A stretch of 64,000 nt of DNA from NCBI GenBank assembly GCA_963736695.1, contig CAVTPU010000001.1:186001-250000 (forward strand), in the 5' to 3' direction. The notes under the pieces were generated by a model. The model was not told the origin of the DNA, made no database searches, and saw only the letters and a program-made list of their open reading frames with translations. The position numbers and the translations under genes are program-made. The DNA comes from CAVTPU01 sp963736695 (GTDB lineage: Bacteria; Actinomycetota; Actinomycetes; Mycobacteriales; Micromonosporaceae). Below are positions 36,563 to 46,064 of this stretch, one piece after another (position 1 is the first letter of the stretch; every line of letters starts with the position of its first letter).

Positions 36563-38673
36563 CGCAGTTCCTTCTTCAATTCGCTGATCTCGTCACGAAT
36601 CCGGGCGGCGAGTTCGAACTGGAGCTCGCGTGCGGCGGCGAGCATCTGTTCGGTGAGTTCGGAGACGGACTGGGCGAGTTCGGCGCGGGCCATCTGCTCG
36701 GTGGGCGCGGTGATGGTGCGGGAGGCGCCGGCCTTGACCCGACTGCGGGTCTCCTTGACGGGTGCCTTGCCTCGTGACATCTGCCGGCCACCACCGCCCA
36801 CAAGTGAGGCGCCGGCGGCACCGACGAGCGTCTCGGCGTCGTCGGCCTCGCGATAGATGTCGTCGAGGATGTCGCCGATCTTCTTGCGCAACGGCTGGGG
36901 GTCGATGCCGTGTTCGGTGTTGTGTGCGACCTGCCGCGCGCGGCGACGGTTGGTCTCGTCGATCGCGGCCGCCATTGACGCGGTGACCTTGTCGGCATAC
37001 ATGTGGACCTGCCCCGAGACGTTGCGCGCCGCTCGGCCGATGGTCTGGATGAGGGATGTGCCCGACCGCAGGAATCCCTCCTTGTCGGCGTCGAGGATCG
37101 CCACAAGGGAGACCTCGGGCAGGTCGAGGCCCTCGCGGAGCAGGTTGATGCCGACGAGCACGTCGAAGTCTCCGCGGCGCAGTTCGCGCAGCAGTTCGAC
37201 CCGGCGCAGGGTGTCCACTTCGGAGTGGAGGTATCGCACGCGGATGCCGTGTTCGAGGAGATAGTCGGTGAGATCCTCGGACATCTTCTTCGTGAGGGTG
37301 GTGACGAGGACCCGTTCGTCGCGTTCGGTGCGCAGCGTGATCTCGTGCATGAGGTCGTCGATCTGGCCCTTGGTGGGTTTCACGACAACCTCGGGGTCGA
37401 CGAGTCCCGTGGGACGGATCACCTGCTCGACGACCGCGCCGCCGGTCTTGCCCAGCTCCCACGGACCGGGGGTGGCGGAGAGAAAGACGGCCTGACCGAC
37501 GCGGTCGGTGAACTCGTCGAAGCGTAATGGCCGGTTGTCGGCGGCCGACGGCAGCCGAAAACCGTGTTCGATGAGGGTGCGTTTGCGGGAGGCGTCGCCC
37601 TCGAACATGCCGCCGATCTGCGGCACGGTCACGTGGGATTCGTCGATGACGGTGAGGAAGTCGTCGGGGAAGTAGTCGAGCAGGCAGTGCGGCGCGCTGC
37701 CTGCGGCGCGTCCGTCCATGTGCCGGGAATAGTTCTCGATGCCCGAGCAGAATCCGACCTGCCGCATCATCTCAATGTCATAACTCGTACGCATGCGCAG
37801 GCGCTGCGCCTCGAGCAGGCGACCCTGTCGGTCGAGTTCGGCGAGCCGTTCCTCCAACTCGACCTCGATCGCCCCGATCGCCCGTTCCATGGTTTCGGGG
37901 CCGGCCGCGTAGTGCGTCGCCGGAAAGATCAGGAGTTGGTCGACCTCTTTGACGACGTCACCAGTGAGCGGGTGCAGATAGCAGAGTTTCTCCACCTCGT
38001 CACCGAACAGTTCGACCCGGATGGCGAGTTCCTCATAGGCCGGAATGATCTCCAACGTGTCGCCACGGACCCGGAAGGTGCCTCGGTTGAACGCGATGTC
38101 GTTGCGCGCGTATTGAATGTCGACGAGCCGACGAAGCAGGCCGTCTCGGTCGAGCTCCTGCCCGACCTCGATCCGCACCGCGCGATTGAGATATTCCTGC
38201 GGAGTGCCGAGCCCATAGATCGCCGAGACGGTTGCGACGACCACCACGTCGCGGCGGGTGAGCAACGACATCGTCGCCGAGTGCCGCAGTCGCTCGACTT
38301 CCTCGTTGATCGACGAGTCCTTCTCGATGTAGGTGTCGGTCTGTGGGATATACGCCTCGGGCTGGTAGTAGTCGTAGTAGGAGACGAAATACTCCACCGC
38401 GTTGTTCGGCATGAGTTCCCGAAACTCCTTCGCCAACTGCGCGGCGAGGGTCTTATTGGGGGCGAGCACCAGTGCTGGGCGTTGCAACCGCTCCACCAGC
38501 CACGCCGTGGTGGCACTTTTGCCGGTGCCGGTCGCGCCGAGCAGCACCACGTGGCGGTCCCCGGCACGCACCCGTTTCGCGAGCTCGTCGATCGCGGCGG
38601 GTTGATCGCCGGACGGTTGAAACTCGCTGATCACCTCAAATCGGCGATCCATCCGGGGCAGGTCGAGGTTCAT
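36535..38673 (-). CDS. uvrB: UvrABC excinuclease subunit UvrB
   Basis: UvrB is the helicase-like subunit that verifies damage and recruits UvrC. The 712-residue protein has Walker A GATGTGKSATTAW, the beta-hairpin region YYDYYQPEAYIPQTDTYIEK, the DEAH-like Walker B TVIDESHVTVPQIGGM, helicase motif V GINLLREGLDLPEV and motif VI QTIGRAARN. The C-terminal UVR motif (ELQFELAARIRDEISELKKE) binds UvrC. ATG 38673 gives a start close to MDRRFEVISEF, the family N terminus; ATG 38652 is a shorter option. The gene overlaps the ABM gene tail to tail. No SOS box of the GAAC-N4-GTTC type is visible upstream. Confidence 0.97.
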   Translation of the reverse strand: MNLDLPRMDRRFEVISEFQPSGDQPAAIDELAKRVRAGDRHVVLLGATGTGKSATTAWLVERLQRPALVLAPNKTLAAQLAKEFRELMPNNAVEYFVSYYDYYQPEAYIPQTDTYIEKDSSINEEVERLRHSATMSLLTRRDVVVVATVSAIYGLGTPQEYLNRAVRIEVGQELDRDGLLRRLVDIQYARNDIAFNRGTFRVRGDTLEIIPAYEELAIRVELFGDEVEKLCYLHPLTGDVVKEVDQLLIFPATHYAAGPETMERAIGAIEVELEERLAELDRQGRLLEAQRLRMRTSYDIEMMRQVGFCSGIENYSRHMDGRAAGSAPHCLLDYFPDDFLTVIDESHVTVPQIGGMFEGDASRKRTLIEHGFRLPSAADNRPLRFDEFTDRVGQAVFLSATPGPWELGKTGGAVVEQVIRPTGLVDPEVVVKPTKGQIDDLMHEITLRTERDERVLVTTLTKKMSEDLTDYLLEHGIRVRYLHSEVDTLRRVELLRELRRGDFDVLVGINLLREGLDLPEVSLVAILDADKEGFLRSGTSLIQTIGRAARNVSGQVHMYADKVTASMAAAIDETNRRRARQVAHNTEHGIDPQPLRKKIGDILDDIYREADDAETLVGAAGASLVGGGGRQMSRGKAPVKETRSRVKAGASRTITAPTEQMARAELAQSVSELTEQMLAAARELQFELAARIRDEISELKKELRQMDAAGVR

Positions 38674-39065
38674 GCGATCCACCGTACGCCAGACCACCGA
38701 CACGCAAACGCAGCCGACACCGCTGATCTGACGTTCGTCGATCGCTTCGACGCCGAAACGGGATTGTCCCGCCCGCGCGGTCGCGATAACGTCAATAGCC
38801 GTAGGCCGCTCGCGACGGCCGACCGCCGTCAGGCCGGCACCCCCACACCGGTGCCGCCGGCGTCGGCGCTCGGGTCAGCAGCCCCGGCGACGCGTGTGCG
38901 TCCCTAACGTGCGCGTGTCCCGATGGGCTCCCCAGAGCGGTTGAACCGGCGCGCGGGCACTGCGGTGCTCCGCCCCGGTTCGCCGGCCGTCGCGGGCGAC
39001 CTCCGTCGCCGATGCCGCCTTCGTTTCCGACCGTTGTCGACACCTCGCCGCCAGACTCGGCTGCG
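38674..39065. other. Intergenic region between coaE and uvrB
   Basis: This 392-base stretch is noncoding as far as I can tell; frames through it give Arg/Gly/Pro-rich translations with no family resemblance. It should contain the uvrB promoter. No RNA gene or clear terminator was recognised. Confidence 0.5.
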
Positions 39066-39716
39066 TCACTGAGGCTGGTCGACGCTCCCATCCGTCGTCC
39101 CGCCTGAACACCGAGTCGAGTGGAGGGCGGGGATGATCCGGTCCCGCCACGCGGCGTCAACCGCCGCACGCAAATCGTCGGGCGTCGTGTCGTTGACGAT
39201 GACCACGTCGGCGATCACGCGCCGTTGCTCGTCGGTGGCCTGGCTCGCGATGCGGGCGCGGGCGTCGACTTCGGCCATTTTCCGGTCTCCGACGAGCCGG
39301 GCAACCCGGGTCTCGGTGTCGGCGAGAACGACGATCACGAGGTCATAGAGTCCGGCCATGCCCGTCTCGACCAGCAACGGCACGTCGTTGACGACGATCG
39401 CGTCCGGTGGGGCGGCGGCGGCGATCTCGGCGGCGCGACGCCGTACCTCGGGGTGAATGATCTTTTCCAGCCGACGGCGGGACTCGTCGTCGCCGAAGAC
39501 CCGTCGGGCCAACGCGGCCCGGTTCAGCCGCCCATCCGCGCCGAGCACGTCGTCGCCGAATGTCTCGACCACCGTGGCCAACGCCGCAGTGCCCGGTTCC
39601 ACCACGTCGCGGGCTAGCTGATCGGAGTCGATCACGACGGCGCCGAGTTCGGCGAGGCGGCGGGCGACGGAGCTCTTGCCCGCGCCGATTCCTCCGGTGA
39701 GTCCGACCGTCAACAC
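39066..39716 (-). CDS. coaE: Dephospho-CoA kinase
   Basis: This enzyme phosphorylates dephospho-CoA in the last step of coenzyme A synthesis. The 216-residue protein has the P-loop GLTGGIGAGKSSVAR at its N terminus, followed by VIDSDQLARDVVEPG, the segment HPEVRRRA and VVNDVPLLVETGM. GTG 39716 gives the family's short N terminus VLTVGLTGG; upstream in-frame sequence enters a hairpin. It follows rpsA on the same strand, the common actinobacterial order, but a strong stem-loop between them suggests separate transcripts. Confidence 0.95.
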   Translation of the reverse strand: MLTVGLTGGIGAGKSSVARRLAELGAVVIDSDQLARDVVEPGTAALATVVETFGDDVLGADGRLNRAALARRVFGDDESRRRLEKIIHPEVRRRAAEIAAAAPPDAIVVNDVPLLVETGMAGLYDLVIVVLADTETRVARLVGDRKMAEVDARARIASQATDEQRRVIADVVIVNDTTPDDLRAAVDAAWRDRIIPALHSTRCSGGTTDGSVDQPQ

Positions 39717-39735
39717 GCGCCCAGTGTCGCAGACG

Positions 39736-39775
39736 AACGGCGCGGTCACCGGGTTCCCCTGGTGACCGCGCCGTT
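39736..39775. terminator. Hairpin between rpsA and coaE
   Basis: A 15-bp perfect stem (39736-39750 with 39761-39775) encloses a ten-base loop, 20 bases upstream of the coaE start. It probably terminates or insulates rpsA transcription. Confidence 0.75.
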
Positions 39776-39800
39776 GTCAACGCACGCGATTGCGGTCGTT

Positions 39801-39851
39801 CATCATGATCGGTCGCGCATCATGATGACGAGTGATCTTCAGATCACTCGT
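39801..39851. terminator. Two tandem hairpins directly after rpsA
   Basis: Reading from the rpsA stop, an 11-bp stem with a two-base loop (39828-39838 with 39841-39851) is followed by a 9-bp stem (39801-39809 with 39819-39827). With the 39736-39775 hairpin this makes three in a row in 120 bases. They look like mRNA 3'-end structures of a strongly expressed ribosomal protein gene. Confidence 0.7.
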
Positions 39852-39854
39852 GTG

Positions 39855-41322
39855 TCACTTGCCGCCGCCGGCGAGCTTCTCCTTGAGTGCGGCGAGCGCC
39901 TCGTCGGTGGCGAGAATGCCCTGGGTCTCCTCGGCCGGTTTGGTGACCGGGGTGGAGCCACCGACGGGCGCCGGCGGAGCTTCGGCGTCGGCCGCGCGGG
40001 CGTTCTGCACCTGCTTGGTGTGCGCTTCCCAGCGGGTGCGGGCGTCGGCGTATTGCCGCTCCCACTCTTCGCGTTGGGTGTCGAAACCTTCGAGCCACTC
40101 GCCGGTCTCCGAGTCGAAACCCTCGGGATAGACGTAGTTGCCTTCGGTGTCGTAGGTCGCGGACATGCCGTAGAGGGTCGGGTCGAAGTGTTCTTCACCC
40201 TCGACGAAGCCCTCGTTGGCCTGCTTGAGCGACAGCGAGATGCGCCGACGCTCGAGGTCGATGTCGATGACCTTGACCATGACCTCGGAGCCGACCTGCA
40301 CGACCTGCTCGGGGATCTCCACGTGCCGCTCGGCAAGCTCGGAGATGTGAACCAGGCCCTCGATGCCGTCGTCGACCCGGACGAACGCGCCGAACGGGAC
40401 GAGCTTGGTGACCTTGCCCGGCACGATCTGCTGGATCGCGTGGGTGCGGGCGAACTGACGCCACGGGTCTTCCTGGGTGGCTTTGAGCGAGAGGGAGACG
40501 CGCTCGCGATCGAGATCGACGTCGAGCACCTCCACCTCGACCTCGTTGGCCGACCTCGACCACCTCGGAGGGGTGGTCGATGTGCTTCCAGGAGAGTTCA
40601 GAGACGTGCACCAGACCATCGACGCCGCCGAGGTCGACGAACGCGCCGAAGTTGACGATGCTGGAGACGACACCCTTGCGGACCTGTCCGCGGGCCAGCT
40701 TGTTGAGGAACTCGCTGCGCACCTCGGACTGGGTCTGCTCGAGGTAGGCGCGGCGGGACAGAACCACGTTGTTACGGTTCTTGTCCAGCTCGATGATCTT
40801 GGCTTCGAGCTCCCGGCCCACATACGGCTGCAGGTCGCGCACGCGGCGCATCTCGACCAGCGACGCCGGCAGGAAGCCCCGCAGGCCGATGTCGAGGATG
40901 AGACCACCCTTGACGACCTCGATGACGGAGCCACGGACCACGCCGTCGTCTTCTTTGATCTTCTCGATGGTGCCCCACGCCCGCTCGTATTGCGCGCGCT
41001 TCTTCGAGAGGATCAGCCGGCCCTCTTTGTCCTCCTTCTGGAGGACCAGGGCTTCGACGTGGTCACCGACTGCGACGACATCGGACGGATCCACGTCGTG
41101 CTTGATCGACAATTCGCGCGAAGGAATGACACCTTCGGTCTTATAGCCGATGTCGAGCAGGACCTCGTCCCGGTCGACCTTGACGACGGTGCCTTCGACA
41201 ATGTCGCCGTCATTGAAGTACTTGATGGTCTCATCGATCGCGGCGAGGAACGCTTCCTCAGATCCGATATCGTCGATGGCGACCTTGTTGGCGCTCGAGG
41301 TGGCCTCGATGCTGCTCGTCAT
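39855..41322 (-). pseudogene. rpsA: 30S ribosomal protein S1, split by a one-base frameshift
   Basis: S1 binds mRNA on the small ribosomal subunit and is normally essential. The N-terminal part from ATG 41322 (MTSSIEATSSANKVAIDDIG) carries S1 domains 1, 2 and most of 3 up to HIDHPSEVVEVGQ. The remainder, from EVEVEVLDVDLDRERVSLSL to the stop at 39855, lies in another frame. Removing one base near 40545 restores GQEVEVEVLD and gives 488 residues, the usual actinobacterial length with four S1 domains and an acidic tail. Both sides are fully conserved. Because the gene should be indispensable, sequencing or assembly error is by far the best explanation. Three hairpins follow the stop. Confidence 0.92.
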
Positions 41323-41542
41323 GTGGGCAGTTGCTCCGCTGGAATAGGGTGTCGGTTAGGACGTTAGCCGCCCCCGTGGACCCGTCGTCGTCGTGACGAC
41401 CGCGAAAACCTTCTCCCTGCCGAGGTCGCGATCCACGAGTGCAACAAAGAGCTTACCCCGCCCGCAACCTGCCGGTCCAACCCCTGCCGGTAGCCGCATC
41501 GGGCCGTTCGGACGAGATCAGCGCGCCGCTTAGGGTGAGAGC

Positions 41543-42397
41543 GTGACCACCGAGCCCGCACCCGACATCAGCCCCACCGGCCCCGCCCGGCGCACCATCT
41601 CCGGCGTGTCCAACCAGCGGGCCAGCCGACACTGGTGGGACACCGACGCCGACGCCTATCAGGCCGAGCACGGCGAGTTCCTCGGGGATTCCGATCTGCG
41701 ATGGTGCCCCGAAGGCCTCCGAGAAGCCGCAGCCCACCTGCTCGGCCCCGTGCGCGGGCGCCGGGTGCTCGAGGTCGGCTGCGGTGCCGCCGCCGGGGCC
41801 CGCTGGGTCGCCAGCGAAGGCGCCGCGCTCTCCGTCGCCATGGACCTGTCCGCCGGCATGCTGCGCCACGCCGCCGACGATGGACGGCGGCTCGGTTCGG
41901 CGGTGCCGTTGGTGCAGGCCGACGCCATGGCGTTGCCGTTCGCCGACGACACTTTCGACATCGCCTTCACGGCCTTCGGCGCGGTGCCGTTCGTCGACGA
42001 TTCGGCGCTGGTGATGCGGGAGGTATCGCGCGTGCTGCGGCCCGGCGGGCGGTGGGTCTTCGCCGTCACCCACCCGATGCGGTGGATCTTTCCCGACGAC
42101 CCCGGCCCGCAGGGCCTCATCGTCGCCCACTCCTATTTCGATCGCCGCCCCTATGTCGAATACGACGCCGGCGAACCGATCTATGTGGAGCACCACCGCA
42201 CCCTCGGCGACCGGATCAGGGAGCTGGTCGCCGCCGGGTTCACCCTCACCGACCTCATCGAACCGGAGTGGCCCGACGACCATGACGCCGAATGGGGCCA
42301 GTGGAGCCCTCTGCGCGGCAGACTCTTCCCCGGCACAGCGATCTTCGTCGCGCACGCGACAGAGCACTCCCCCGCGTGCTCCCCGACGCGATCATGA
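41543..42397 (+). CDS. Class I SAM-dependent methyltransferase
   Basis: This cytoplasmic methyltransferase of 284 residues has SAM-binding motif I VLEVGCGAAAGARW near residue 76, the acidic end of strand 2 (VAMDLSAGML), motif II-like QADAMALPFADDTFDIAF and the segment VSRVLRPGGRWVF. It belongs to the methyltransferase-11 group; the substrate is unknown. Between rpsA and polA such a gene is common in actinobacteria, as far as I recall. GTG 41543 follows AGGGTGAGAG. It is divergent from rpsA and converges with polA, whose stop lies eight bases beyond. Confidence 0.9.
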   Translation: MTTEPAPDISPTGPARRTISGVSNQRASRHWWDTDADAYQAEHGEFLGDSDLRWCPEGLREAAAHLLGPVRGRRVLEVGCGAAAGARWVASEGAALSVAMDLSAGMLRHAADDGRRLGSAVPLVQADAMALPFADDTFDIAFTAFGAVPFVDDSALVMREVSRVLRPGGRWVFAVTHPMRWIFPDDPGPQGLIVAHSYFDRRPYVEYDAGEPIYVEHHRTLGDRIRELVAAGFTLTDLIEPEWPDDHDAEWGQWSPLRGRLFPGTAIFVAHATEHSPACSPTRS

Positions 42398-42405
42398 TGG
42401 GTGGG

Positions 42406-45270
42406 TCAGTGGTCTGCGGCGTCCCAGTTGGGGCCCGATCCGACGGAGACCTCCAACGGCACGTCGAGTGGATAGGCCCCGCCCATGTGCGCGCGCACCA
42501 ACTCCTCCAGCGGCGCCCGCTCCCCCGGCGCCACCTCGAAGACGAGCTCGTCGTGCACCTGCAACAGCATCCGTGAGCGCAGCCCGGAGTCGCGCAGCGC
42601 GGCGTCGACGCGCAGCATCGCGACCTTGATGATGTCGGCGGCCGAACCCTGGATGGGCGCGTTGAGTGCCATCCGTTCGGCCATCTCGCGTCGTTGACGG
42701 TTATCGCTGGTGAGGTCGGGCAGATATCGGCGGCGGCCGAGCACCGTCTCGGTGTATCCGTCGCGGCCCGCGCGCACGACGACGCCGCGCAGGTATTCCC
42801 GAATCCCTCCGAAGCGTTCGAAATAGCCATCCATGAGCGTGCGCGCCTCGTCCGGCGTCGTGCCGAGCTGTTGGGAGAGGCCGAAGGCGCTCAACCCGTA
42901 CGCCAAGCCGTAGTTCATGGCCTTGACCCCGCGCCGCTGCTCGGGGGTGACCTGGTCGAGCGGCACGGCGAAGACGGCCGACGCGGTCGCCGCGTGGAAG
43001 TCGGCCCCGGAGCGGAACGCGTCGATGAGCGCCTCGTCGCGGGACAGGTGGGCCATGATGCGCATCTCGATCTGGCTGTAGTCGGCGGTGAGCAGGGTCT
43101 CGAATCCGGGGCCGACGATGAAGGCCCGCCGGATGCGACGCCCCTCCTCGGTGCGGATCGGCACGTTCTGCAGGTTGGGGTCGGTGCTGGACAGACGCCC
43201 GGTCGCGGCGACGGTCTGGAAGAACGTGGTGTGGATGCGTCCGTCGTCGCTGATCGACTTGAGCAGGCCATCCACTGTGGACTTGAGTTTGGCGACGTCG
43301 CGGTGGCGCAGCAGGTGTTCCAGCACCGGGTGCCCGGTCTGCGCGAAGAGGCTCTGCAGCGACTCGGCGTCGGTGGTGTATCCGGTCTTGATGCGTTTGG
43401 TCTTCGGCAGGTTGAGCTCGGTGAAGAGAATCTCCTGCAGCTGTTTGGGTGAGCCGAGGTTGAACTCGCGACCCACCACGGCATAGGCGGCCTGCGCGGC
43501 GGCCTTCACCTCGCCGGCGAAGTGCGACTCCAGGTCGCTGAGATAGTCGGTGTCGGCGGCGATGCCGGTGCGTTCCATCTCGGCGAGCACATAGAGCAGC
43601 GGCTGCTCAACCTCGGTGAGCAGGCGTCGCGACGCGCGGTCGGTGTCGGTCCCGGCGGCTGGGATCTCGATTTCACCATCGACGGGTACGCCAGATGCCG
43701 GCGCGCCGTCTCTGTCGAGCTCGGACCCGATCGCGTCGGCGAGGTCGAGGGTGGCCTTGGCCCGCAGCATGAGGCTCTGCTCGAGACTGTTCTCCTCGCC
43801 CATGCCGTCGAGCATGAGTTGGCCGGTGACCGGGCCCTCGACTCGCAGTTCGCGCTGCAGATAACGCAGCGCGAGATCGGTGAGGTCGTAGGAGCGTTGG
43901 TCGGGGCGGGCGAGATAGGCGGCGAGCGCGGTGTCGACGGCCAGCCCGCGCAGGTCCCACCCGCGGGCGGTGAAGGCGAGCATCGCGGGTTTGGCGTCGT
44001 GGAGCACCTTGGGCCGGTCGGGGTCGGCGAGCCACTGCGCGACTGCGGCGTCGCTGTCGGCGTCGAGTTGGGCCGGGTCGAACCAGGCCGCGTGGGTGCC
44101 GGCGGTGGCGATCGCCACGCCGGTGATGGTTCCGGTGCCGCGGCCGAAGCCGCCGGCGACGGCGACGCCGACCGGGGTTGCGGTGGGTGCGTGCTCGTCG
44201 AGGAAGGCCCGCACCGCGGTCGGGTCGAGCAGTTGGCCGTCGAGGTCGAATCCGGAGTCGGCCTCCGGTTCGGCGGAGTCGAGGTAGTCGTAGAGCCGGT
44301 CGCGCAGAACCCGGAACTGCAGGGTGTCGAAGAGTTGGTGCACGGCCTCGCGGTCCCAGCCGTGCCATTGGGCCTGGTCGGGGTGCACGGACAGGTCGAG
44401 GTCGTCGATGAGGCGGTTGAGCTCGAAGTTGCGCAGCACGTCGGCGAGGTGGGCGCGCAGGCTGTCGCCGACCTTTCCCTTGATCTTGTCGACGTTGGCG
44501 ATGACGGCGTCGAAGTCGCCGAACTGGTTGATCCACTTCGCGGCGGTCTTGTCGCCAACGCCGGGCACGCCCGGCAGGTTGTCGCTGGTCTCGCCGACGA
44601 GCGCGGCGATCGCGCGGTAGTGCTGCGGGCCGACGCCGTAGCGCGCGGTGACGGCGGCGGCGTCCATGCGGGCGAGGTCGGAGACGCCCTTGCGTGGGTA
44701 GAGGACGGTGACGCCGTCTCGGATGAGTTGGAAGGCGTCGCGGTCGCCGGTGGTGATGAAGACCCGCATGCCGGACGCGTGGCCCTGCGCCGCGAGCGTG
44801 GCGATGACGTCGTCGGCCTCGTATCCCGCCTTCTCCACCACGGGAATCCGCAGCGCGGCGAGCACCTCTTGAACCAGGCTGACCTGGCCTTTGAAGTCGG
44901 CGGGGGTCTCTGACCGGGTGGCCTTGTAGTCGGCGTATTGCTCCGTGCGGAACGAGTGTCGGGACACGTCGAAGGCGACGACGATATGCGTGGGGCGTTC
45001 GTCGCGCAGCACGTTGATGAGCATGGAGGTGAATCCGTAGACCGCGTTGGTCGGTTGTCCGGTGGAGGTGGCGAAGTTCTCCACCGGGAGGGCGTGGAAC
45101 GCCCGATAGGCCAACGAGTGCCCATCGATGAGCAGCAGTCGGGGCTGACCGGCATGGGGTGTGACCGAACGGGGTTCAGCCGTGTCGGCACCGGCTGTCC
45201 CAGGCGTCACGGTCCCAGGCGCCACAGTCCCAGGCGTCACGGTCTCAGGGGTCGTCGTCTCAGGCGTCAT
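42406..45270 (-). CDS. polA: DNA polymerase I
   Basis: PolA fills gaps left by excision repair and removes RNA primers. The 954-residue protein has an N-terminal 5'-3' exonuclease domain (LLLIDGHSLAYRAFHALP to about residue 310), a 3'-5' exonuclease-like domain and a family A polymerase domain. The polymerase motifs are A (TADYSQIEMRIMAH), B (KAMNYGLAYG) and C (QVHDELVFE). The proofreading domain lacks the DxE catalytic motif, as in other actinobacterial PolA proteins, so it should be inactive. The first 30 residues are a TPxT(V) pentapeptide repeat encoded by five 15-bp units. GTG 45285 is an alternative start; GGTGAG precedes ATG 45270. Confidence 0.95.
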   Translation of the reverse strand: MTPETTTPETVTPGTVAPGTVTPGTAGADTAEPRSVTPHAGQPRLLLIDGHSLAYRAFHALPVENFATSTGQPTNAVYGFTSMLINVLRDERPTHIVVAFDVSRHSFRTEQYADYKATRSETPADFKGQVSLVQEVLAALRIPVVEKAGYEADDVIATLAAQGHASGMRVFITTGDRDAFQLIRDGVTVLYPRKGVSDLARMDAAAVTARYGVGPQHYRAIAALVGETSDNLPGVPGVGDKTAAKWINQFGDFDAVIANVDKIKGKVGDSLRAHLADVLRNFELNRLIDDLDLSVHPDQAQWHGWDREAVHQLFDTLQFRVLRDRLYDYLDSAEPEADSGFDLDGQLLDPTAVRAFLDEHAPTATPVGVAVAGGFGRGTGTITGVAIATAGTHAAWFDPAQLDADSDAAVAQWLADPDRPKVLHDAKPAMLAFTARGWDLRGLAVDTALAAYLARPDQRSYDLTDLALRYLQRELRVEGPVTGQLMLDGMGEENSLEQSLMLRAKATLDLADAIGSELDRDGAPASGVPVDGEIEIPAAGTDTDRASRRLLTEVEQPLLYVLAEMERTGIAADTDYLSDLESHFAGEVKAAAQAAYAVVGREFNLGSPKQLQEILFTELNLPKTKRIKTGYTTDAESLQSLFAQTGHPVLEHLLRHRDVAKLKSTVDGLLKSISDDGRIHTTFFQTVAATGRLSSTDPNLQNVPIRTEEGRRIRRAFIVGPGFETLLTADYSQIEMRIMAHLSRDEALIDAFRSGADFHAATASAVFAVPLDQVTPEQRRGVKAMNYGLAYGLSAFGLSQQLGTTPDEARTLMDGYFERFGGIREYLRGVVVRAGRDGYTETVLGRRRYLPDLTSDNRQRREMAERMALNAPIQGSAADIIKVAMLRVDAALRDSGLRSRMLLQVHDELVFEVAPGERAPLEELVRAHMGGAYPLDVPLEVSVGSGPNWDAADH

Positions 45271-45271
45271 C
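45197..45271. repeat. Five 15-bp tandem repeats at the 5' end of polA
   Basis: Units at 45197-45211, 45212-45226, 45227-45241, 45242-45256 and 45257-45271 share the form GTCCCAGGCGTCACG with a few changes. Each encodes one pentapeptide of the T-P-[EG]-T-[VTA] series in PolA on the minus strand. It is a coding minisatellite that can change copy number without shifting the frame. Confidence 0.9.
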
Positions 45272-45353
45272 GCGGAACTCACCACCCAGCGAGCCTAGCT
45301 GCCGGGTGTGACACGACCGAGACTGCACGCCCTCGACCGCTCGGCGTCGCGCG

Positions 45354-46064
45354 TCACGCGACGCCGAGGTAGGCCTCCTTGACCGCCGGGTCGGTGAGCA
45401 GGTCCTTGCCCGTGCCGGTCTTGGTGATGGTCCCGGTCTCCATGACATAGGCCCGGTGTGCTTTCGACAGGGCCTGCTGGGCGTTCTGTTCGACGACGAG
45501 AATCGTCGTGCCCTGAGCGGCGATCTCAGTGATGATCGAGAAGATCTGCTGGATGAGCATCGGCGCCAAGCCCATCGACGGTTCGTCGAGCAGCAGCAGC
45601 CGGGGACGGGCCATGAGCGCACGGCCGATGGCGAGCATCTGCTGCTCGCCGCCGGAGAGGGTGCCACCGTGCTGTTTGCGGCGGTCGAGCAGTCGCGGGA
45701 AGAGTCCGAAGACCCGGTCGAGGTCCTCGGCGATCCCGGCCCGGTCCCGTCGGGTGTAGGCGCCCATGTCGAGGTTCTCGTCGACGGTCATGCCGGGGAA
45801 GATGCCGCGACCCTCGGGTGCCTGGCTGAGTCCGCGCACGACCCGCAGGTCGGCGCGCAGGTGGGTGATGTCCTGCCCGTCGAAGCGGATCGAGCCCTGG
45901 GACACCGGACGGATGCCGGAGATCGCCCGCATGGTGGTGGTCTTGCCGGCGCCGTTGGCGCCGATGAGCGCGACGATCTCGCCGGCGTCGATGTGCAGGC
46001 TGATGCCGTGCAGCGCGCGGATGCGTCCATAGGAGACATGGACGTCGGATAGCTCAAGCAGCAT
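45354..46064 (-). CDS. livF: Branched-chain amino acid ABC importer, ATPase LivF
   Basis: LivF is one of the two cytoplasmic ATPases that power uptake of leucine, isoleucine, valine or related compounds. The 236-residue protein has Walker A GANGAGKTTTMRAISG, the LivF-typical LSQAPEGRGIFPGMTVDENL, the ABC signature LSGGEQQMLAIGRALM, Walker B LLLLDEPSMGLAP and the switch His replaced by Gln in VVEQN, normal for LivF. It overlaps the livG end by 11 bases. It is the last gene of livJHMGF. Confidence 0.94.
   Translation of the reverse strand: MLLELSDVHVSYGRIRALHGISLHIDAGEIVALIGANGAGKTTTMRAISGIRPVSQGSIRFDGQDITHLRADLRVVRGLSQAPEGRGIFPGMTVDENLDMGAYTRRDRAGIAEDLDRVFGLFPRLLDRRKQHGGTLSGGEQQMLAIGRALMARPRLLLLDEPSMGLAPMLIQQIFSIITEIAAQGTTILVVEQNAQQALSKAHRAYVMETGTITKTGTGKDLLTDPAVKEAYLGVA

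Noticed and set aside
38792..39169. 125-codon minus-strand frame between uvrB and coaE
   Set aside because: Its composition is Gly/Ser/Arg/Pro-rich without any domain pattern and part of it overlaps coaE.
45197..45271. polA tandem repeats as a CRISPR-like or regulatory repeat
   Set aside because: The period is 15 bp with no spacers and stays in frame with PolA, so it is a coding minisatellite.
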